64,000 nt of DNA from assembly GCF_904846675.1 (NCBI RefSeq), contig NZ_CAJHBT010000003.1, forward strand, positions 1 to 64,000, written 5' to 3'. A program made the position numbers and the translations under genes. Shown one piece after another: positions 45,731 to 55,280 of this stretch. A model generated the notes under the pieces. The model ran no database searches and was not told where the DNA came from. It saw only the letters and a list, made by a program, of their open reading frames with translations. The stretch comes from Psychrobacter urativorans (lineage in GTDB: Bacteria; Pseudomonadota; Gammaproteobacteria; Pseudomonadales; Moraxellaceae). How positions within the stretch are numbered: the first letter of the stretch is position 1; each line of letters opens with the position of its first letter.

Positions 45731-45912
45731 TGGGTATTGGTGAATTACAAGCGATTGCGACCGTCTCTGCCTTTATTGCCTTCGTAGGCGTTGCATGGTG
45801 GGCATATTCGCCAAAAAACAAAAAACGCTTCGAAGAAGATGCACAACTTGCGCTTGATGATGAGGATAAAGAAACCTTACCTGAAGAGCAGCGCAATAAG
45901 GATGAACGATGA
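45730..45912 (+). CDS. ccoQ: cbb3 oxidase small subunit CcoQ
   Basis: A 60-residue single-helix protein that stabilises the cbb3 complex. The transmembrane helix IATVSAFIAFVGVAWWAYSP is followed by an acidic, lysine-containing cytoplasmic tail (NKKRFEEDAQLALDDED). The ATG overlaps the ccoO stop, and the stop overlaps the ccoP start by four bases (ATGA), so the three are translationally coupled. Confidence 0.93.
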   Translation: MGIGELQAIATVSAFIAFVGVAWWAYSPKNKKRFEEDAQLALDDEDKETLPEEQRNKDER

Positions 45913-47063
45913 CATTTTTCTGGAGTACTTGGATTACCGTACTAAGTTTTATGTGTTGGTTAGGTATCCTTGGTGTCTTATTAATGGTATTAAAGTATAA
46001 GCCAGAAATAGACGAAGACGGCACCACAGGTCATAACTACGATGGTATCCAAGAATACGATAAGCCACTTCCTAAGTGGTGGCTGGTTATATTTTTCGGC
46101 TCAATCGTTTGGGCTGTTGCTTATTGGGTATTCTTTCCCGCTATGTTCCCAGCACACTGGGATGGTATCGCAACCGTAGAAGTCGATGGCGAAACAGTGC
46201 CATGGACATCTCATAATGAGTTGTTCAGTGACCTTGAGAGCAACAACAAAGTATTTACCGATAACTTTGAAAAAAATATCTTGGTAAAAGCTGATGCCAC
46301 TGGCGCAGCACAGACTCTGGCAACGCTAAATGAGCTGCAAGCAACCATGCGTCGTAGTGAGGCACCACCGGCAGATCTACAAACTAAAATTGATGAGAAG
46401 ATTGCAGAGCTTGCACCAGCAGTTGAGAAGCTTTCTGAAAACCCAAATGCCTTAAAAGTGGGTAGTCGCTTGTTCCTACAGAACTGCTCGGTTTGTCACG
46501 GCTCTAACGCTAAAGGTGCACCCGGCTATCCTAACTTAACCGATAATGATTGGTTGTATGGCGGCGAAGCTACCAACATCTTAACCACGTTACACAATGG
46601 TCGTGTTGGTGGTATGCCAGCATGGCGTGATCAGATCGGTGAAGGTGGCGTGCGTGCGGTAGCTGAATATGTATTATCAATATCTGGTAACCAAGAAGGC
46701 TATGACCTTGATAAAACAATGGTATCTCAGGGCGAGGTGATATTTCATGAACCTACTAACTGTGTGCTTTGCCATGGTGAAGATGCTAAAGGTATGACGT
46801 CTACTGGCTCTCCGAACTTGACTGATAACATCTGGTTATATGGCGGCGATCGTGAAACCATACGCGAAACCTTACGTTATGGTCGTGCGGGTGTTATGCC
46901 TGAATGGGAAACTAAGCTAGGTAACGAGCGTATCATGTTACTTGCCGCTTACGTTTACTCGCTATCAGATAAAACAGCCCCAACTACAACTACTAAGGCA
47001 TCTATTCCTGCAAATGTAACTGCTGCCCAAGCAGTAGCACCTACAGCAGATAGTGCTAACTAA
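45909..47063 (+). CDS. ccoP: cbb3 oxidase subunit III (dihaem cytochrome c)
   Basis: Dihaem c-type cytochrome that accepts electrons from soluble cytochromes. The 384-residue product is longer than typical CcoP. An N-terminal helix (VLSFMCWLGILGVLLMVLKY) and a second helix (WLVIFFGSIVWAVAYWVFFPA) form the long, two-helix CcoP variant. Haem sites are NCSVCHGSNAKG and NCVLCHGEDAKG, each followed by a conserved NLTDNxWLYGG and a Met ligand region (GGMPAW and GVMPEW). The Ala/Thr-rich tail is of low complexity. A strong terminator follows. Confidence 0.97.
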   Translation: MTFFWSTWITVLSFMCWLGILGVLLMVLKYKPEIDEDGTTGHNYDGIQEYDKPLPKWWLVIFFGSIVWAVAYWVFFPAMFPAHWDGIATVEVDGETVPWTSHNELFSDLESNNKVFTDNFEKNILVKADATGAAQTLATLNELQATMRRSEAPPADLQTKIDEKIAELAPAVEKLSENPNALKVGSRLFLQNCSVCHGSNAKGAPGYPNLTDNDWLYGGEATNILTTLHNGRVGGMPAWRDQIGEGGVRAVAEYVLSISGNQEGYDLDKTMVSQGEVIFHEPTNCVLCHGEDAKGMTSTGSPNLTDNIWLYGGDRETIRETLRYGRAGVMPEWETKLGNERIMLLAAYVYSLSDKTAPTTTTKASIPANVTAAQAVAPTADSAN

Positions 47064-47121
47064 GATGACTTAAGTTGCTAGATGTTTTATAGCAAGCTTT
47101 ATTATAGGTATTGTAGGACTT

Positions 47122-47158
47122 AAAAAAAGGAGAACTGTCATTACAGTTCTCCTTTTTT
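47122..47158 (+). terminator. Terminator after ccoNOQP
   Basis: Stem AAAAAAAGGAGAACTGT / ACAGTTCTCCTTTTTT with loop CATT; symmetrical A and T tracts. It ends the ccoNOQP operon. Confidence 0.9.
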
Positions 47159-47626
47159 ATTTAAATGCTTTTAGTGAGGTGATTTTGATTAAATGCCTTA
47201 TAACTAGCCGTTCTCCAATAAGTTTTTTTAAGTAAATTTCTTGAAATTATTACTTAATATTTTTTAATAACAGGTTTGTTTTCACTTATTAAGAGACAGA
47301 ATTATATATTCAGGTTTTTTGACATTTTTTTAGCGTTAATAGCAGGCCTTATATGGGCTGCTTATCATTATTTATAGTCATATAATGATTGTTTTTTCAG
47401 ATTATTACCCCATTTATAATAAGAGTAATGTTAAAATTATCATTACTAAAACCAGTTATTTATAATCGCTCATTCGGTAGTTGGAAGCAAATTCGCATTT
47501 ATTATGCACTAGATTTCCTTTACTTACTGACATTGATAACAGCGCAAGCTCACGCATCTTATATTCTATAATAGATGTTCGTTACTCATGCCAGCAGACT
47601 GATTCTTTTTTTAAAGAGGCAAGTTT
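47159..47626 (+). other. Gap between ccoP and ccoG
   Basis: AT-rich, no supported gene. A 60-codon frame at 47389-47571 lacks a ribosome-binding site and family features. It presumably contains the ccoG promoter; AAAGAGG is the ccoG ribosome-binding site. Confidence 0.4.
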
Positions 47627-49036
47627 ATGTCAGCACAACCATCTAATAAAATTCCTGTCCAACAAATCGATCTCGATGCGACCAAACATCGAATTCATCC
47701 TCGATTTGTAAAGGGTTTTTATCAAAATATACGTCTTATTGTTATGTACGCGCTCTTAGCAGCATTTATACTTTTGCCGTGGCTACGTTACAACGGTAGA
47801 CAGGCAATATGGTTTGATGTTTCATCGCAGCATTATTATATTTTTGGCATGACCTTTTTAACCCAAGATTTTTATTTTATCGCCGCCTTTGCGCTTATTG
47901 CAGCTTTTACCTTATTCATGGTGACCGTTTATGCCGGGCGCGTATGGTGTGGTTATGCTTGTCCACAAACGATTTGGACGCATCTATATCAACACGTTGA
48001 GAAGTGGGTTATTGGTGACCGTAATAAACGCATTAAATTTGATAAAGCCCCGATGAGCCTCAGTAAAGCTTTTAAGCGCTTTTTAGTGTATTTTATTTGG
48101 TTTGTGTTCTCGATGGTTACGGCCACTACCTTCGTCAGTTTTGTCGCTGGGACGGACTATCTATATCAAAGTTGGCAGATGATAGGATTTATTCCATTTC
48201 CTGACTGGTCAACGTGGGTATGGGTTTCGGTATTTATCTTTGCCTTTTCAACCTACGTTAACGCCGGTTATATGCGTGAGCAGATGTGTGTTCAAATCTG
48301 CCCTTATGGTCGTTTCCAGAGCGTGATGTTCGATAAAGATACCTTAGTTGTGTCTTACGATTATGATCGCGGTGAGCCTCGCGGCGCTCGCAAAAAAGGC
48401 ACCAATCCTGATAATTTAGGCGACTGTATTGAATGCCTAATGTGTGTACAAGTCTGCCCTACCGGTATTGATATCCGTGATGGTCTGCAAGTAGCTTGTA
48501 TTCAATGCGCCGCTTGTGTCGATGCTTGTAATGAGATTATGGATAAAGTTGGTTATCCACGTGGCCTGATTCGTTATACCACAGAGCGTCAATTGGCGGA
48601 AAAAGAGAGTACCCGAGTATTCAGTCCGCGCCTATTTGCTTATTTAGCACTGCTTGCGGTGTTGTGTGGTGGTGTCATATACGCCTTGACAGATCGCGTA
48701 CCATTAGAGATTGATATCCGCCGTGACCGTAATCAGTTGTCATCAACTAATGCTCAAGGGATGATTGAAAACAGTTATATCGTTAAGCTAACTAATAAAA
48801 CCCAAGAAGCGCACGCTTATAAAATTACCTTAGCGCCGCAAGACGGTCTAAGCTTACAACTGCGCTTTAACGATGTGCCACTAGATCCGGGTGAAAGCTT
48901 CGATATGTCAGTAAGTATTTACGGTGACCCCGCCATTATCGATGAAGGCCAGACCCCCGTCACCTTAAATGTGGTAAGTGAAGATGGTAAATATAAAGTT
49001 AATAAGCAAAATATCTTTACCACTCAAGGTCAGTAA
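47627..49036 (+). CDS. ccoG: cbb3 oxidase assembly protein CcoG (RdxA/FixG)
   Basis: Membrane iron-sulfur protein thought to reduce Cu(II) to Cu(I) during copper delivery to cbb3 oxidase. The 469-residue product starts with basic residues, then several helices: two between 35 and 110, WCGYACPQTIW at about 112, and two helices between 140 and 195. A polyferredoxin-like region has two [4Fe-4S] sites: CIECLMCVQVCPTGID and CIQCAACVDACN at about 270-310. A further helix at about 340 and an Ig-like C-terminal domain close the protein. Placed between ccoNOQP and fixH, the usual order. Confidence 0.95.
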   Translation: MSAQPSNKIPVQQIDLDATKHRIHPRFVKGFYQNIRLIVMYALLAAFILLPWLRYNGRQAIWFDVSSQHYYIFGMTFLTQDFYFIAAFALIAAFTLFMVTVYAGRVWCGYACPQTIWTHLYQHVEKWVIGDRNKRIKFDKAPMSLSKAFKRFLVYFIWFVFSMVTATTFVSFVAGTDYLYQSWQMIGFIPFPDWSTWVWVSVFIFAFSTYVNAGYMREQMCVQICPYGRFQSVMFDKDTLVVSYDYDRGEPRGARKKGTNPDNLGDCIECLMCVQVCPTGIDIRDGLQVACIQCAACVDACNEIMDKVGYPRGLIRYTTERQLAEKESTRVFSPRLFAYLALLAVLCGGVIYALTDRVPLEIDIRRDRNQLSSTNAQGMIENSYIVKLTNKTQEAHAYKITLAPQDGLSLQLRFNDVPLDPGESFDMSVSIYGDPAIIDEGQTPVTLNVVSEDGKYKVNKQNIFTTQGQ

Positions 49037-49082
49037 ACGCTTAAGAGAGATAATTGTCTTTTAGAAAAATACAACCTTCGGC

Positions 49083-49115
49083 CTGCTAAGTGTTGCTTTA
49101 TCAGTCACTTAGCAG
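49083..49115. other. Hairpin between ccoG and fixH
   Basis: Perfect 10-bp stem CTGCTAAGTG / CACTTAGCAG with a 13-nt loop and no T-run. It could be an mRNA processing or stabilising element in the 187-nt gap. Confidence 0.5.
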
Positions 49116-49223
49116 ATGCAACACCTTGTAAACCAAGCTATACTAACGGCGATTATTAATTATCATAAAGCTGGCAGCATTTGGCAGTGGTGTTTATAAA
49201 TTAATACATTAAATAGGTATTTT

Positions 49224-49811
49224 ATGTCTACTCCAACTCAATCACCGAACTTTAAGCGCCAAGACAGTCAACCATGGTATAAAAACTACATGGTGATCAT
49301 CTTTGTTATTGGTATGCCAGCTTTTGTGGTTATTGCCTGCCTTTGGCTCGTATATTACTCTTTTCAAATCCGTGATAGCGTGGTACGTGACGACTGGTAT
49401 ATGGATGGCAAGACGCTATATCACGATGTGGGACGCGATAAGCTGACTTACGATTTAGACTTGCACGGTAAAATGCAGTTTTCAGATAACGGCGATATTA
49501 CGTTTTATTTGGATTACCCTGAGCAAAGCCTGCAGACCGGTAAACTACTCAATGGCGAGGCGCTGACCTACCCTGATAAGCTCGATTTATCTATCTCTCA
49601 TGCCACTGATGTCAAAAAAGATCGAGATGTAGTACTAGAGCATCAAAGCGGTAATAAATACAGTGCACAGGTAAATATAGATCCCCTCAAAGCCAAGTAT
49701 TATCTGCAAGTTAGCCATGATGGTAAAGATGATTGGCGCTTGCAGGATGTGGCAAAATTACCACGCACAGACGTGAGCTTCGATCCATTACCCGTTTTTG
49801 CTAAAAGCTAA
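49224..49811 (+). CDS. fixH: FixH family protein
   Basis: Membrane-anchored periplasmic protein linked to cbb3 oxidase maturation and copper handling. The 195-residue product has one N-terminal helix (VIIFVIGMPAFVVIACLWLVYYSF). The FixH stretch RDDWYMDGKTLYHDVGRD follows, then a beta-rich domain with a YLQVSHDGKDDWRLQD motif near the C-terminus. AGG lies upstream of the ATG. The copper ATPase CcoI and CcoS usually follow, but a terminator and the divergently placed ttcA gene come next, so they must be elsewhere. Confidence 0.88.
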   Translation: MSTPTQSPNFKRQDSQPWYKNYMVIIFVIGMPAFVVIACLWLVYYSFQIRDSVVRDDWYMDGKTLYHDVGRDKLTYDLDLHGKMQFSDNGDITFYLDYPEQSLQTGKLLNGEALTYPDKLDLSISHATDVKKDRDVVLEHQSGNKYSAQVNIDPLKAKYYLQVSHDGKDDWRLQDVAKLPRTDVSFDPLPVFAKS

Positions 49812-49845
49812 ACATTATCAAAGCGTTGCTTGATTCATTAAATAT

Positions 49846-49878
49846 AATAAAGCCAGCTATCAAGTAGCTGGCTTTATT
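49846..49878. terminator. Bidirectional terminator between fixH and ttcA
   Basis: Perfect 14-bp stem AATAAAGCCAGCTA / TAGCTGGCTTTATT with a 5-nt loop. It serves both convergent genes. Confidence 0.85.
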
Positions 49879-49913
49879 GATTAACCTAAAACAATAAGGG
49901 GCAGTATAAACCC

Positions 49914-51041
49914 TTAAATCACCGGATTGAACGTTGGGATTTTTTGTTTCTGACAACTGTTTTCATTGGCGGCTGACTGTACGTTGCTAGTAGCAAACTT
50001 CGGATTAAAGGTTTGGGGTTTTGGCGCAACCGGCAAACCAATCTCAGCTAGACTTTCGGTCTGCCCTGCTTGAATATTATCGCCCTCAAACAAGCGCTCA
50101 TTATCATCACGATCTAAACTTAAGCGCTCAAAATCAAATAGCTCTCGATCTGCCAGTTGCGATGGCGCAACATTTTGCATGGCTTTAAAAATAGAAGCCA
50201 AACGTTGCGGATGTGCATCATCCCAATCACGGAGCATATCATTAATAATAGCGCGTTGCAGATTGGTCTGACTGCCACATAGGTTGCACGGGATGATCGG
50301 AAAGTCTTTTAATCTTGCATATTCAATGATGTCTTTTTCTTCGACATAAGCTAACGGACGAATTAAGATATTTTGTTTGTCATCGCTCAATAATTTGGGC
50401 GGCATGGCTTTAAGCGCGCCACCATGAAATAAATTGAGAAAAAAGGTGGCTAACATATCATCACGATGATGGCCAAGGGCAATTTTGGTAGCCCCGATTT
50501 GTTTAGCGAAGCTATATAGTGAGCCTCGACGCAAACGCGAACAGGCAGAACAGTAAGTCTTACCTTCTGGCACCACACTTTTGACAATGCTATACGTATC
50601 TTTTTCTAAAATATAATGTGCAATGCCTTGCTTATTTAAGTATTCAGGCAACACATCTTCTGGATATCCGGGCTGTTTTTGATCCAGATTGACGGCGACC
50701 ACATCAAAGTTAATCGGCGCAATACGTTTTAACAGTAGCAAAATATCAAGCAAAGTATAACTGTCCTTACCGCCTGAGATACAGACCATAATCACATCGC
50801 CATCTTCAATCATATTGAAGTCGCGGATCGCCCACGAGACTTGCCTACGCAGCTTTTTTTGTAATTTACTAAAGCGGGCGGAAGCAGTGGCTCCTGTCTG
50901 AATAATAGACGGTTCGTTATCACCATCGTGCTCTATACTTTCTTCAACGCTGTTGTGTTCCTTACCCTTATAATAAGTGTTAGTAACATCAGCCTCAGAT
51001 TGGGGTGTGGGCTTTGGCGTAAATAAGGTGGCGGCAGTCAT
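49914..51041 (-). CDS. ttcA: tRNA 2-thiocytidine(32) synthetase
   Basis: Thiolates cytidine 32 in tRNA using ATP and an oxygen-labile [4Fe-4S] cluster. The PP-loop is SGGKDS at residues 89-94. Two Cys pairs follow, [10 protein letters not shown] (Cys164, Cys167) and CNLCGSQTN (Cys252, Cys255), as in Ttc[19 protein letters not shown] is conserved between them. The 375-residue protein is longer than E. coli TtcA because of a 65-residue N-terminus and a low-complexity C-terminus. Start at ATG 51041. Divergent from queC, another tRNA-modification gene. Confidence 0.95.
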   Translation of the reverse strand: MTAATLFTPKPTPQSEADVTNTYYKGKEHNSVEESIEHDGDNEPSIIQTGATASARFSKLQKKLRRQVSWAIRDFNMIEDGDVIMVCISGGKDSYTLLDILLLLKRIAPINFDVVAVNLDQKQPGYPEDVLPEYLNKQGIAHYILEKDTYSIVKSVVPEGKTYCSACSRLRRGSLYSFAKQIGATKIALGHHRDDMLATFFLNLFHGGALKAMPPKLLSDDKQNILIRPLAYVEEKDIIEYARLKDFPIIPCNLCGSQTNLQRAIINDMLRDWDDAHPQRLASIFKAMQNVAPSQLADRELFDFERLSLDRDDNERLFEGDNIQAGQTESLAEIGLPVAPKPQTFNPKFATSNVQSAANENSCQKQKIPTFNPVI

Positions 51042-51266
51042 AGATTACTCGATATATATAATAATGGTTTTGCAACAAAAGGCTTAGTGTGGTGCAATTA
51101 TGAGGTACAACAGCACTAACAATAACTTAAAAAATAGTAGCGATTATAGCAAAAATTGCTAACAGATTGAAAAGATGCGCTCAAATTGACTTAACGCTAT
51201 CAAAACGCATGGTTTTGTAATGATGGTAATTTTGCTAAAATAGCTATTTCACATCTATTAATAATA

Positions 51267-52073
51267 ATGACAGACCTTACTATGACTAACGATACACTCA
51301 CCACTATTGCTAGCTCTCCTATCACCTCTATGGATAGCCCCGCTGATAAAACCCAAAATGTCGTCGTACTGCTATCCGGTGGACTCGACTCCGTTACGTG
51401 TCTGTATTGGGCAAAGGCGCGTTATGCTGCCGTTACTGCGCTCAGCTTCAATTATGGCCAGCGCCATAATAGCGAGCTGGTAGCTGCCAAAGCGATCGCA
51501 GAAGCAGCTGGCGTCAATCACCGCATTATTGATATTGATATTGCCCAACTGGGCGGCTCATCATTGACTGACCATAATATGACCGTACCCGATGGTGATG
51601 CTGATAAATTCCCTAATAAGAAACGTGATGAGATTGATAACGACGCTATCCCTAACACCTATGTGCCGGCACGTAATACTATATTCTTATCTTATGCCTT
51701 GGCAGTCGCTGAGGTAACCGATGCCAATCATATCGTCATTGGCGTCAGCTCAGTCGACTACTCCGGCTATCCTGACTGCCGCCCTGAATACATCGCCGCC
51801 TTTGAGCACATGGCAAACCTTGCAACCAAATCCGGCGTCACCGGTCATCATTTAAGTATTCAAACACCCCTACAACAACTCTCTAAGGCACAAACTATTG
51901 AGCTAGGATTATCGCTTGGGGTCGATTATGGCCAGACTATTTCTTGCTATCGAGCAGATAGTCAGGGTCTTGCCTGCGGAGTATGTGATAGCTGTGCCCT
52001 ACGCCGTCAGGGTTTTGCTCAAGCGGGTATCGCCGACCCGACTCATTATCAAAAGTACTATCACCAACCATAG
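51267..52073 (+). CDS. queC: 7-cyano-7-deazaguanine synthase
   Basis: Converts 7-carboxy-7-deazaguanine to preQ0 with ATP and ammonia in queuosine biosynthesis. The PP-loop VVLLSGGLDSVTCLYWAK starts at about residue 32. The C-terminal zinc ligands are in SCYRAD, ACGVCDSCALRRQGF, and the NxYVPARNT signature reads IPNTYVPARNTIF. The 268 residues include about 30 extra N-terminal residues rich in Thr and Ser; the start is uncertain since several ATG codons lie near and none has a strong ribosome-binding site. No preQ1 riboswitch recognised upstream. Confidence 0.95.
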   Translation: MTDLTMTNDTLTTIASSPITSMDSPADKTQNVVVLLSGGLDSVTCLYWAKARYAAVTALSFNYGQRHNSELVAAKAIAEAAGVNHRIIDIDIAQLGGSSLTDHNMTVPDGDADKFPNKKRDEIDNDAIPNTYVPARNTIFLSYALAVAEVTDANHIVIGVSSVDYSGYPDCRPEYIAAFEHMANLATKSGVTGHHLSIQTPLQQLSKAQTIELGLSLGVDYGQTISCYRADSQGLACGVCDSCALRRQGFAQAGIADPTHYQKYYHQP

Positions 52074-52375
52074 TAAATGACATTTATTATTTAACTTCTG
52101 ATGACTGCTTTCTGATATTTAAGCCCTCATATTCGAGTTATTACATCCAAACGATGCAGACAATAGTCAAACTTATATAGCTTGACTATACATAAGCGTA
52201 ACATTTAATTGCATCAATACAGCATGTGCATAGTACTTTTTGCCAAAAATACTTGCTATGGTAGGTGCGATTATATTTATAATCCATGGTTACACTTTTA
52301 TTAAACCATTTTTCACCCTTTGGTTTTTATGTTTGTCTCAATATATTTATTGACACCGCCCTTGAGAGGATATTT
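52074..52375 (+). other. Gap upstream of the small secreted protein gene
   Basis: No gene or RNA recognised. The frame of the next gene extends back to 52286 but is not the true start. GAGAGGA at its end is the ribosome-binding site of that gene. Confidence 0.4.
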
Positions 52376-52705
52376 ATGAAGCTGTTGAAAATTCTACCCT
52401 TAGCACTGATTGGTTTTATGGCCATGCCGCAAGCCAATGCACTAGACATCAAACAAAATAATATTAATAGCTGTGTCAGTGGTGCGGTAAAATACAAAGT
52501 CGCTGACAAAGCTACTGCTACCAAACTCTGTAACTGTACCATCAAAGTACGTAGCCAAATGACCATTGGTCAAATGTGGGAAATTGAAAGCTACGCGCAA
52601 AATAAAAAAGATCCATCCGCACTACCTTATGTGAAAAAAATGCAGAAAGATTTGCAGCAATGTACAGTAGGACTGAATTTAAAACAGCCACAAAAACCTG
52701 CTTAA
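52376..52705 (+). CDS. Small periplasmic protein of unknown function
   Basis: Not recognised. The 109-residue precursor has a clear signal peptide, MKLLKILPLALIGFMAMPQANA, with cleavage after ANA. The mature part of about 87 residues contains four Cys (SCVSG, LCNCT, QQCT), so two disulfides are possible. It is basic, ending LKQPQKPA. GAGAGGA supports ATG 52376 over the earlier GTG/ATG at 52286. Flanked by a terminator, transcribed alone. Confidence 0.8.
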   Translation: MKLLKILPLALIGFMAMPQANALDIKQNNINSCVSGAVKYKVADKATATKLCNCTIKVRSQMTIGQMWEIESYAQNKKDPSALPYVKKMQKDLQQCTVGLNLKQPQKPA

Positions 52706-52753
52706 GCAAATCATTAGCCTTCTTAATTTAACGATAGTTAGGCATAAGAAAAT

Positions 52754-52784
52754 AAAAAAGACTGGCAATTGTCAGTCTTTTTTT
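52754..52784 (+). terminator. Terminator after the small secreted protein gene
   Basis: Stem AAAAAAGACTG / CAGTCTTTTTT with inner self-pairing CAATTG; T-run of seven. Confidence 0.85.
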
Positions 52785-52936
52785 GTTATTAGTGGTAGCT
52801 AATAAGTTGCCAGCAGTTGTCAACAAGCGGACAAAATGTAAAACTGAAGCCTGCATGTCATTTATCAAAAAATATAACTTACCCATTAGTTAATAGTTAA
52901 AATCACTCTAAAAACACTAAAACTAAAAAGGAGTTT

Positions 52937-53437
52937 ATGATGGCCAAGCCAACAACCGAAGTAATTGCTTTACCTGACTTTCCAGTAACGATAGTACGTG
53001 AGTTAGACGGCCACTTTATTCATGATGACCTCAGCCTAAAAGAGCTGATTCAGCATACCGACAAAGGTCTTATCCTTTACTTTTATCCGAAAGACAATAC
53101 TCCGGGCTGCACCACCCAAGCAACCGATTTTACCGCTAACATTAATGCCTTTGATGCTCTAGGTTACGATATCATCGGAGTATCACGTGATAGCGTTGAA
53201 TCCCACGAGAAGTTTATTGCTAAACATGATCTACAGATTCCACTCATTAGTGATGACGATGAAAAGTTATGCCACTACTTCGATGTTATTAAAGAAAAAA
53301 ACATGTACGGTAAGATATCTCTAGGCCTAGTGCGCTCAGCATTTGTATTTGATAAACACGGCAATCTGACTCATGCCCAGCGCAATCTACGCGCAGCAGG
53401 TTATACCGATCGCTTATTGAGCACCCTAGCGCCATAA
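52937..53437 (+). CDS. bcp: Thioredoxin-dependent peroxiredoxin, Bcp type
   Basis: Reduces hydrogen and alkyl peroxides through the peroxidatic Cys58 in KDNTPGCTTQATDF. The resolving Cys five residues later in E. coli Bcp is absent here, so this is either a 1-Cys form or uses the Cys in KLCHYF. GVSRDSVESHEKF and SAFVFDKHGNL are family motifs. The product has 166 residues. AAGGAG lies three bases before the first ATG and six before the second, so translation may begin at 52940. Confidence 0.92.
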   Translation: MMAKPTTEVIALPDFPVTIVRELDGHFIHDDLSLKELIQHTDKGLILYFYPKDNTPGCTTQATDFTANINAFDALGYDIIGVSRDSVESHEKFIAKHDLQIPLISDDDEKLCHYFDVIKEKNMYGKISLGLVRSAFVFDKHGNLTHAQRNLRAAGYTDRLLSTLAP

Positions 53438-53678
53438 TAACAAACGACTCTATGGCTTACGTATTAGACTGTCAGTTATGAATATAGCCAGTTATAAATA
53501 AGGCGACGGCTATACATTTTTGCTACAGCTTGCTACTTATTTTGTGCTGTATTAGGTTTAGCAACGCTCTACTATCGAGGTCTACTATTAACAACAGCTG
53601 CTTGCTAGTATTCATCATAATCAATCGCTAAATAATCGAACATTAATAACAATAACTCACTAAATATTTGAGAATAAC

Positions 53679-55166
53679 ATGAATAAATCGTCTGATAGCA
53701 CTACTGAGAATGCTACTAATAACGTAACTCGTCACGTGACGGTTGCCGTCATTGGTGCAGGTACAGCAGGGCAAAATGCCTTTCGCACAGCCAGTAAAAC
53801 CACCAAAAATGTCGTTATTATTAACGATGGCTTTTGGACCACCACTTGTGCCACGGTCGGTTGTATGCCAAGCAAACTATTGGTTGCCGCCGCTAGCCGC
53901 GCCCATGACGCTCAACATTCTGACCAGTTTGGTATCCATGCCGATGTACGGATAGACGGTAAACAGGTCATGGCACGGATACAAGCTGAACGTAACTTTT
54001 TTACTCATAACGTCAAAAAGCAAGTTGATAGCTGGCCTAATGATAAAAAAATATCGGGGCGCGCCCATATTAACAAAGACGGCCTCATCGAAGTCAATGA
54101 TGAGCTCATTAAGGCTGATAAAATCATTGTTGCTACGGGTAGCTCGCCCTTTATCCCAGATAACTGGACAGATAAGCTTGGCAAGACTTTACTGACTACC
54201 GATAACGTATTTGGATTATCAGATTTACCAACATCAATGGCAGTAATCGGTGCCGGTTCGGTCGGCTTGGAGATTGCACAATCCATGTCGCGCTTGGGTG
54301 TGGCGGTCACTTTATTTAACCGTGAAAACCGCGTCGGTGGGCTACAAGATGACGATATCAATAAGAAGGCAATCGAGTGCTTAGGTCATGGCCTGACCAT
54401 GGAGCTGAATAGTAAGGTCGATGATGTCGGTACCTGCTCGGACGACAAGAAACCAACTGCCTTTGTTAAATATAAAGACAGTGACGGTCAGGCACAAGAA
54501 TGGCAAGGTGAATATGTATTGGTCGCGACAGGGCGACGCAATAATATCGAACAGTTGGGCATTGAAAATTTAGACGTTGAGCTCGATGATAAAAATCGCC
54601 CGAAAGACTTAGATATCAATACTGGACAGATTGGTGACTTAGAGGTTTATATTGTGGGCGATGCCAATGCTCATATTCCACTTCTACATGTTGCCAGTGA
54701 TGAAGGGTTCAGTGCAGGTAGTTCGGTTTGCCCTAATAATACCGATGCTGATATGCGTCCGCCATCTATCCCATTATCCATTATCTTTTGTGAGCCCCAA
54801 ATTGCGAATATCGGTATGACGCTACCTGAAGTTGAAGATTCAGGACTACACTATGTCATCGGTGAGGTCAGCTTTGATACTCAAGGCCGTAGCCGAGTGA
54901 TGGGAGTCAACTGCGGCCTGCTACATATCTATAGCTGCAAAGAAACCGATAAAATCCTAGGTGCAAGTATGGTTGGACCTGACGCAGAATATATCGCCCA
55001 TATAATGGCGGTCGCGATTACCAACGAATTGACTATTAAAGCTCTGCTAGATACACCCATTTATCACCCTACTATCGTTGAAGGACTACGTACCGCGCTA
55101 CGTGATGTCCAAGATAAGATGGCTATCCCGTATCAAGCTCAGCTAACACAGGAAGATGGCTTTTAG
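53679..55166 (+). CDS. Dihydrolipoyl dehydrogenase
   Basis: FAD flavoprotein disulfide reductase of 495 residues. The FAD motif is VAVIGAGTAGQNAFRTA and the redox-active pair is in TTCATVGCMPSKLL, a variant of the standard CLNVGCIPSK. The NAD motif is AVIGAGSVGLEIAQSM, and the C-terminal His-Glu pair is in YHPTIVEGL, conserved except for one position. The substrate may be the lipoyl domains of 2-oxoacid dehydrogenases or GcvH; the atypical disulfide context and a C-terminal dimer domain suggest a paralogue (inference). It is not linked to E1/E2 genes. GAGAA precedes the ATG. Confidence 0.85.
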   Translation: MNKSSDSTTENATNNVTRHVTVAVIGAGTAGQNAFRTASKTTKNVVIINDGFWTTTCATVGCMPSKLLVAAASRAHDAQHSDQFGIHADVRIDGKQVMARIQAERNFFTHNVKKQVDSWPNDKKISGRAHINKDGLIEVNDELIKADKIIVATGSSPFIPDNWTDKLGKTLLTTDNVFGLSDLPTSMAVIGAGSVGLEIAQSMSRLGVAVTLFNRENRVGGLQDDDINKKAIECLGHGLTMELNSKVDDVGTCSDDKKPTAFVKYKDSDGQAQEWQGEYVLVATGRRNNIEQLGIENLDVELDDKNRPKDLDINTGQIGDLEVYIVGDANAHIPLLHVASDEGFSAGSSVCPNNTDADMRPPSIPLSIIFCEPQIANIGMTLPEVEDSGLHYVIGEVSFDTQGRSRVMGVNCGLLHIYSCKETDKILGASMVGPDAEYIAHIMAVAITNELTIKALLDTPIYHPTIVEGLRTALRDVQDKMAIPYQAQLTQEDGF

Positions 55167-55280
55167 GCGCAAGCTCAGCTACACTTTTAAAATAAGTGTA
55201 CACTCACTCCTCGCCGACAGTGCTTCCTGTAATCATTAATTTTATTTTAGCGTGCTCTAGCGATTTAGACTATCAACCAC

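Noticed and set aside
47389..47571. 60-codon frame before ccoG
   Set aside because: No ribosome-binding site and no recognisable features; overlaps the likely ccoG promoter region.
51120..51266. preQ1 riboswitch upstream of queC
   Set aside because: No match to the short preQ1 aptamer pattern was seen in the leader.
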